Origin: Streptomyces sp. NBC_00285
Lineage (GTDB): Bacteria > Actinomycetota > Actinomycetes > Streptomycetales > Streptomycetaceae
Assembly (NCBI RefSeq): GCF_036174265.1
Contig: NZ_CP108055.1
Coordinates: forward strand, 9,610,001 to 9,674,000
DNA: 64,000 nt
Reading direction: 5' to 3'
Shown: one piece after another, positions 61,741 to 64,000 of the stretch
Position numbering within the stretch: the first letter of the stretch is position 1
How the letters are laid out: each line of letters opens with the position of its first letter
Program-made: the position numbers and the translations under genes
The notes under the pieces: model-generated
What the model was told of the DNA's origin: nothing
What the model saw: only the letters and a program-made list of their open reading frames with translations
Database searches by the model: none

Positions 61741-62463
61741 ATGTCATTGACCGACAAGGCCATCGACCGCATCAGGGAGCTCATCCAGTCCGGTGAGCTG
61801 TCCCCGGGTGCCAAGCTGCCGCCCGAGCAGCTGCTCGCCGCCGAGCTGGGGCTGTCCCGCAACCTCACCCGGGAGGCGGTCAAGGCGCTGGTCGTCTCGC
61901 GGGTTCTGGAGATCCGGCGCGGCGACGGCACCTACGTGACCAGCCTGGAGCCGGAGTTGCTGCTGAGCGGCATCGGGTCGGCCGTGGAACTGCTGCACGG
62001 CGACACCCTGCTGGAGCTCACCGAGGTACGACGGCTGCTGGAACCGCTCGCCACGGCACTGGCCGCGCCCCGGATCTCGGCCGACCAGCTTGCCGAGGTG
62101 GGATGGCACCTCGAAGCGATGCGCGCCGCTCATGACGACGTCGAGCGGCTCAACGAGCACGACGCCGCCTTTCACCGCACGGTGATCGCGGCCACCGGCA
62201 ACGCCACCCTCGCCACCCTCCTGGAGGGCATCTCCAGCCGTACGGTGCGCGCCCGCATCTGGCGGGGACTGGTCGACGACAACGTCGCCGCCCGCACCGT
62301 CGCCGAGCACGAGGCGATCTACCAGGCGCTGGCCGACCGGGACGCCGTACTCGCGCAGGCCGCCGCGCTTTTGCACGTCACCACCACGGAGCGGTGGCTG
62401 CGCGAGCACTGGGACCGGGAGGCCAACGCCCTTCCGCAGGATGCCGCCGAGGGCGACCGCTGA
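61741..62463 (+). CDS. FadR-subfamily GntR regulator, probable fucose repressor
   Basis: The 240-residue regulator has a GntR winged helix (about 5-72: KAIDRIRELIQSGELSPGAK, PPEQLLAAELGLSRNLTREA, RRGDGTYVTSLEP). A FadR-C ligand domain follows with the family's metal/ligand residues (HDAAFHRTVIAATGNATLAT and EHEAIYQALADRDA). FadR-type regulators of sugar-acid pathways bind a pathway intermediate. It is divergent from the fucD operon and upstream of the FAH and LarA genes. ATG 61741 follows GGAGGGAG; an in-frame ATG at 61693 lies inside operator site 4 and is unlikely. Confidence 0.92.
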   Translation: MSLTDKAIDRIRELIQSGELSPGAKLPPEQLLAAELGLSRNLTREAVKALVVSRVLEIRRGDGTYVTSLEPELLLSGIGSAVELLHGDTLLELTEVRRLLEPLATALAAPRISADQLAEVGWHLEAMRAAHDDVERLNEHDAAFHRTVIAATGNATLATLLEGISSRTVRARIWRGLVDDNVAARTVAEHEAIYQALADRDAVLAQAAALLHVTTTERWLREHWDREANALPQDAAEGDR

Positions 62464-62544
62464 CCCTGGGGAGTGCGCCTTCGCCCGCGGGACTCCCTTC
62501 CTTTCCCTCCTTGTCCGACCGCTCTGAGCATTCAGGAGTACCCG

Positions 62545-63399
62545 ATGAAGTTGCTGCGTGTGGGCCCGACGGGCCTGGAGCGCCCCGCCGTCCTGGACGC
62601 CGACGGCGGCGCCCACGACCTCACCTCGCTCACCGACGACATCGACGGCGCCTTTCTCGCCGGCGACGGCCTCGAACGGGCCCGGACCGCCCTCGGCGAA
62701 GGGCTGCTGCCGCGCATCGGGATCACCGGCAAGCGGATCGGCGCACCCGTCGCCCGCCCCGGCAAGGTCGTCTGCGTCGGCCTCAACTACGTGGACCACG
62801 CCGCCGAGACCGGCACCCCGCCGCCCGCGGAGCCGGTGCTCTTCATGAAGGCGTCCAATACCGTGGTCGGCCCGGACGACACCGTGCTGATCCCGCGCAC
62901 CAGCACCAAGACGGACTACGAGATCGAACTCGCGGTGGTCATCGGCCGCACCGCCCGCTATCTCGACTCCCCGGACGATGCCGACGGGGTCATCGCCGGC
63001 TACACCGTCGCCGACGACGTCTCCGAGCGCGCCTTCCAGCACGAGCGGGGCGGACAGTGGGACAAGGGCAAGTCCTGCGAGACCTTCAACCCGCTCGGAC
63101 CCTGGCTGGTGACCCCCGACGAGGTGGGGGACCCACAGGGGCTCGCGACACGGCTGTGGGTCAACGGGGAACTGCGCCAGGACGGCCACACCAAGAACAT
63201 GATCTTCGGGGTGCGTCACATCGTCTGGTACTTGAGCCAGTTCATGGTGCTGGACCCCGGCGACGTCATCAACACCGGCACACCCGCAGGCGTCGCCTTC
63301 GGTGCCAACGACTTCCCGTATCTGCGGGCCGGCGACGTGGTCGAGGTGGAGATCGACCGGCTCGGCCGTCAGCGGCACGTCATCGGACAGGCCCGATGA
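62545..63399 (+). CDS. FAH-family hydrolase, probable 2,4-diketo-3-deoxy-L-fuconate hydrolase
   Basis: The 284-residue protein has the fumarylacetoacetate hydrolase fold: KVVCVGLNYVDHAAETGTPP, TDYEIELAVVIGRTARYLDS (metal-binding acids), AGYTVADDVSERAFQHERGG, GKSCETFNPLGPWLVTPDEV and INTGTPAGVAFG. In the L-fucose oxidative pathway this step splits 2,4-diketo-3-deoxy-L-fuconate into pyruvate and L-lactate. AGGAG precedes the ATG. Its stop overlaps the start of the next (gutted) gene as ATGA. Confidence 0.88.
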   Translation: MKLLRVGPTGLERPAVLDADGGAHDLTSLTDDIDGAFLAGDGLERARTALGEGLLPRIGITGKRIGAPVARPGKVVCVGLNYVDHAAETGTPPPAEPVLFMKASNTVVGPDDTVLIPRTSTKTDYEIELAVVIGRTARYLDSPDDADGVIAGYTVADDVSERAFQHERGGQWDKGKSCETFNPLGPWLVTPDEVGDPQGLATRLWVNGELRQDGHTKNMIFGVRHIVWYLSQFMVLDPGDVINTGTPAGVAFGANDFPYLRAGDVVEVEIDRLGRQRHVIGQAR

Positions 63400-63589
63400 C
63401 CTCCTCCGGCCTGCCCCGGTACGCAGAGAGGGTCCCGTTCGGCAGCTCCGGCGTCACCGTGAGCTGTCCTACCCCGAGGTCGTGCGCACCGCCGAGGAGC
63501 TGACCTCCGCGCTCGGCGACGCCGAACGCGCCGAGGTCCTCGGCGGCACGGCGGCCCGCACCTACCGACTGCAGAAGGACACACCGTGA
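63396..63589 (+). pseudogene. remnant of an amidohydrolase-type lactonase (fuconolactonase-like)
   Basis: A start codon coupled to the FAH gene (ATGA) begins MTSSGLPRYAERVPFGSSGV. After a one-base shift the sequence continues RELSYPEVVRTAEELTSALG and DAERAEVLGGTAARTYRLQK and stops. The end matches amidohydrolase-2-type sugar lactonases (FGSDWPVCLLA, then YxEVVxTAEELTxxL, ERAEVxGGTAARxYxL). About 200 codons of the barrel are missing, while both ends and both overlaps with neighbours remain. Confidence 0.65.
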
Positions 63590-64000
63590 AAGTACGTCTG
63601 GCCTACGGGCGGTCCGGGCTGGACATCGACGTGGACCCGAGAACGGCGACCGTCGTCGAACCCGTCCACCACGAGGCCGCCGCAGATCAGAGAGCCGCAC
63701 TGCGCGCGGCCCTGCGCACCCCGGTCGCCGGGCCGCCCCTGCGCCGGCGGGTACGGCCGGGACAGACCGTGGCGATCTCGGCCTGCGACGGCACCCGGCC
63801 CCAGCCACGTCACCTGATGATCCCGGCCGTCCTCGACGAACTCGACGGCATCGTCCGCCCCGAGGACGTCGTCATCCTCATCGCCACCGGCACCCACCGC
63901 GGCAACAGCGAGAGCGAACTGCGCCAGATGTTCGGCGACGAGATCGTCGACGGCGTACGCATCGTCAACCACGACTCCCGCGACCCCGGCCAGCTGACCT
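63586..64000 (+). CDS. LarA-type nickel-dependent racemase, 3' end outside window
   Basis: The first 138 codons match the LarA/DUF2088 N-terminal domain: VRLAYGRSGLDIDVDPRTAT, PGQTVAISACDGTRPQPRHL (the DxTRP motif), DVVILIATGTHRGNSESELR and IVNHDSRDPGQLT. LarA interconverts L- and D-lactate with a nickel pincer cofactor; relatives act on other 2-hydroxy acids. The GTG at 63586 overlaps the previous stop as GTGA and follows AAGGA. Because the pathway releases L-lactate, a lactate racemase role is plausible, but a sugar-acid epimerase is possible. Confidence 0.88.
   Translation, partial: MKVRLAYGRSGLDIDVDPRTATVVEPVHHEAAADQRAALRAALRTPVAGPPLRRRVRPGQTVAISACDGTRPQPRHLMIPAVLDELDGIVRPEDVVILIATGTHRGNSESELRQMFGDEIVDGVRIVNHDSRDPGQLT

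Noticed and set aside
1..64000. CRISPR arrays, tRNA/rRNA genes, prophage modules and intact insertion sequences
   Set aside because: None seen. The only mobile-element trace is the IS701-type fragment at 5957-6345, and the tandem repeats found are short and lack spacer structure.

Overview
The window is high-GC actinobacterial DNA and almost certainly Streptomyces. The signs are a complete cvnA-D conservon, mycothiol-type enzymes, a SpoIIE phosphatase, an LAETG (class E) sortase substrate, many secreted CAZymes with ricin-type lectin modules, and frequent 4-nt ATGA/GTGA gene overlaps. No tRNA, rRNA, CRISPR array or prophage was seen. The accessory character and the number of eroded genes suggest a chromosome arm.

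Left part (1-12.3 kb): a partial CitA/DcuS-like sensor kinase; a GAF/PAS/SpoIIE phosphatase; a DauR-like regulator with a D-serine-dehydratase-like PLP enzyme; an eroded IS701-type transposase; a decayed conservon that keeps only cvnC (DUF742) and a CYP157-like P450; then an unusual single ORF joining a DMATS-type indole prenyltransferase to a tryptophanase. This ORF predicts prenyl-tryptophan to prenyl-indole chemistry in one polypeptide.

Middle part (12.3-33 kb): mostly housekeeping or stress genes. These are a lipoprotein, a DinB/MDMPI enzyme, a hemerythrin protein, an M20 hydrolase, a coupled nucleotidyltransferase-BON-metallophosphoesterase operon, an exonuclease with a NUDIX remnant, a wall-anchored DUF1996 protein, a serine hydrolase and GNATs. 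A second conservon has intact cvnA-D but a gutted cvnE. Next come APH, OsmC, GlxA and gap. A three-gene coupled unit follows, whose first gene has an in-frame TGA where I expect a conserved cysteine.

Right part (33.4-64 kb): a plant/algal glycan utilisation region. It holds GH95, GH97, GH29 and GH141 enzymes and a clan GH-A glycosidase with CBM35-like modules; araBAD; pobA; a sigma-like/zinc-finger/TM/ricin protein; and an L-fucose oxidative pathway. That pathway has an ABC importer, L-fuconate dehydratase, an SDR, a FAH-type hydrolase, a FadR/GntR regulator, a gutted lactonase remnant and a LarA-type racemase. Five related 17-bp dyads (consensus GATACATGGGATGTATT) sit before GH95, before GH29 and between fucD and gntR, which defines a candidate fucose regulon joining fucosidases to catabolism.

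A recurring theme is gene erosion. Several genes keep both ends, and often their translational-coupling overlaps, but have lost the middle (cvnE, a lactonase, a transposase, cvnA/B). Others are frameshifted or truncated (GH29 start, LacI, ABC permease, AraC, NUDIX, P-loop kinase).
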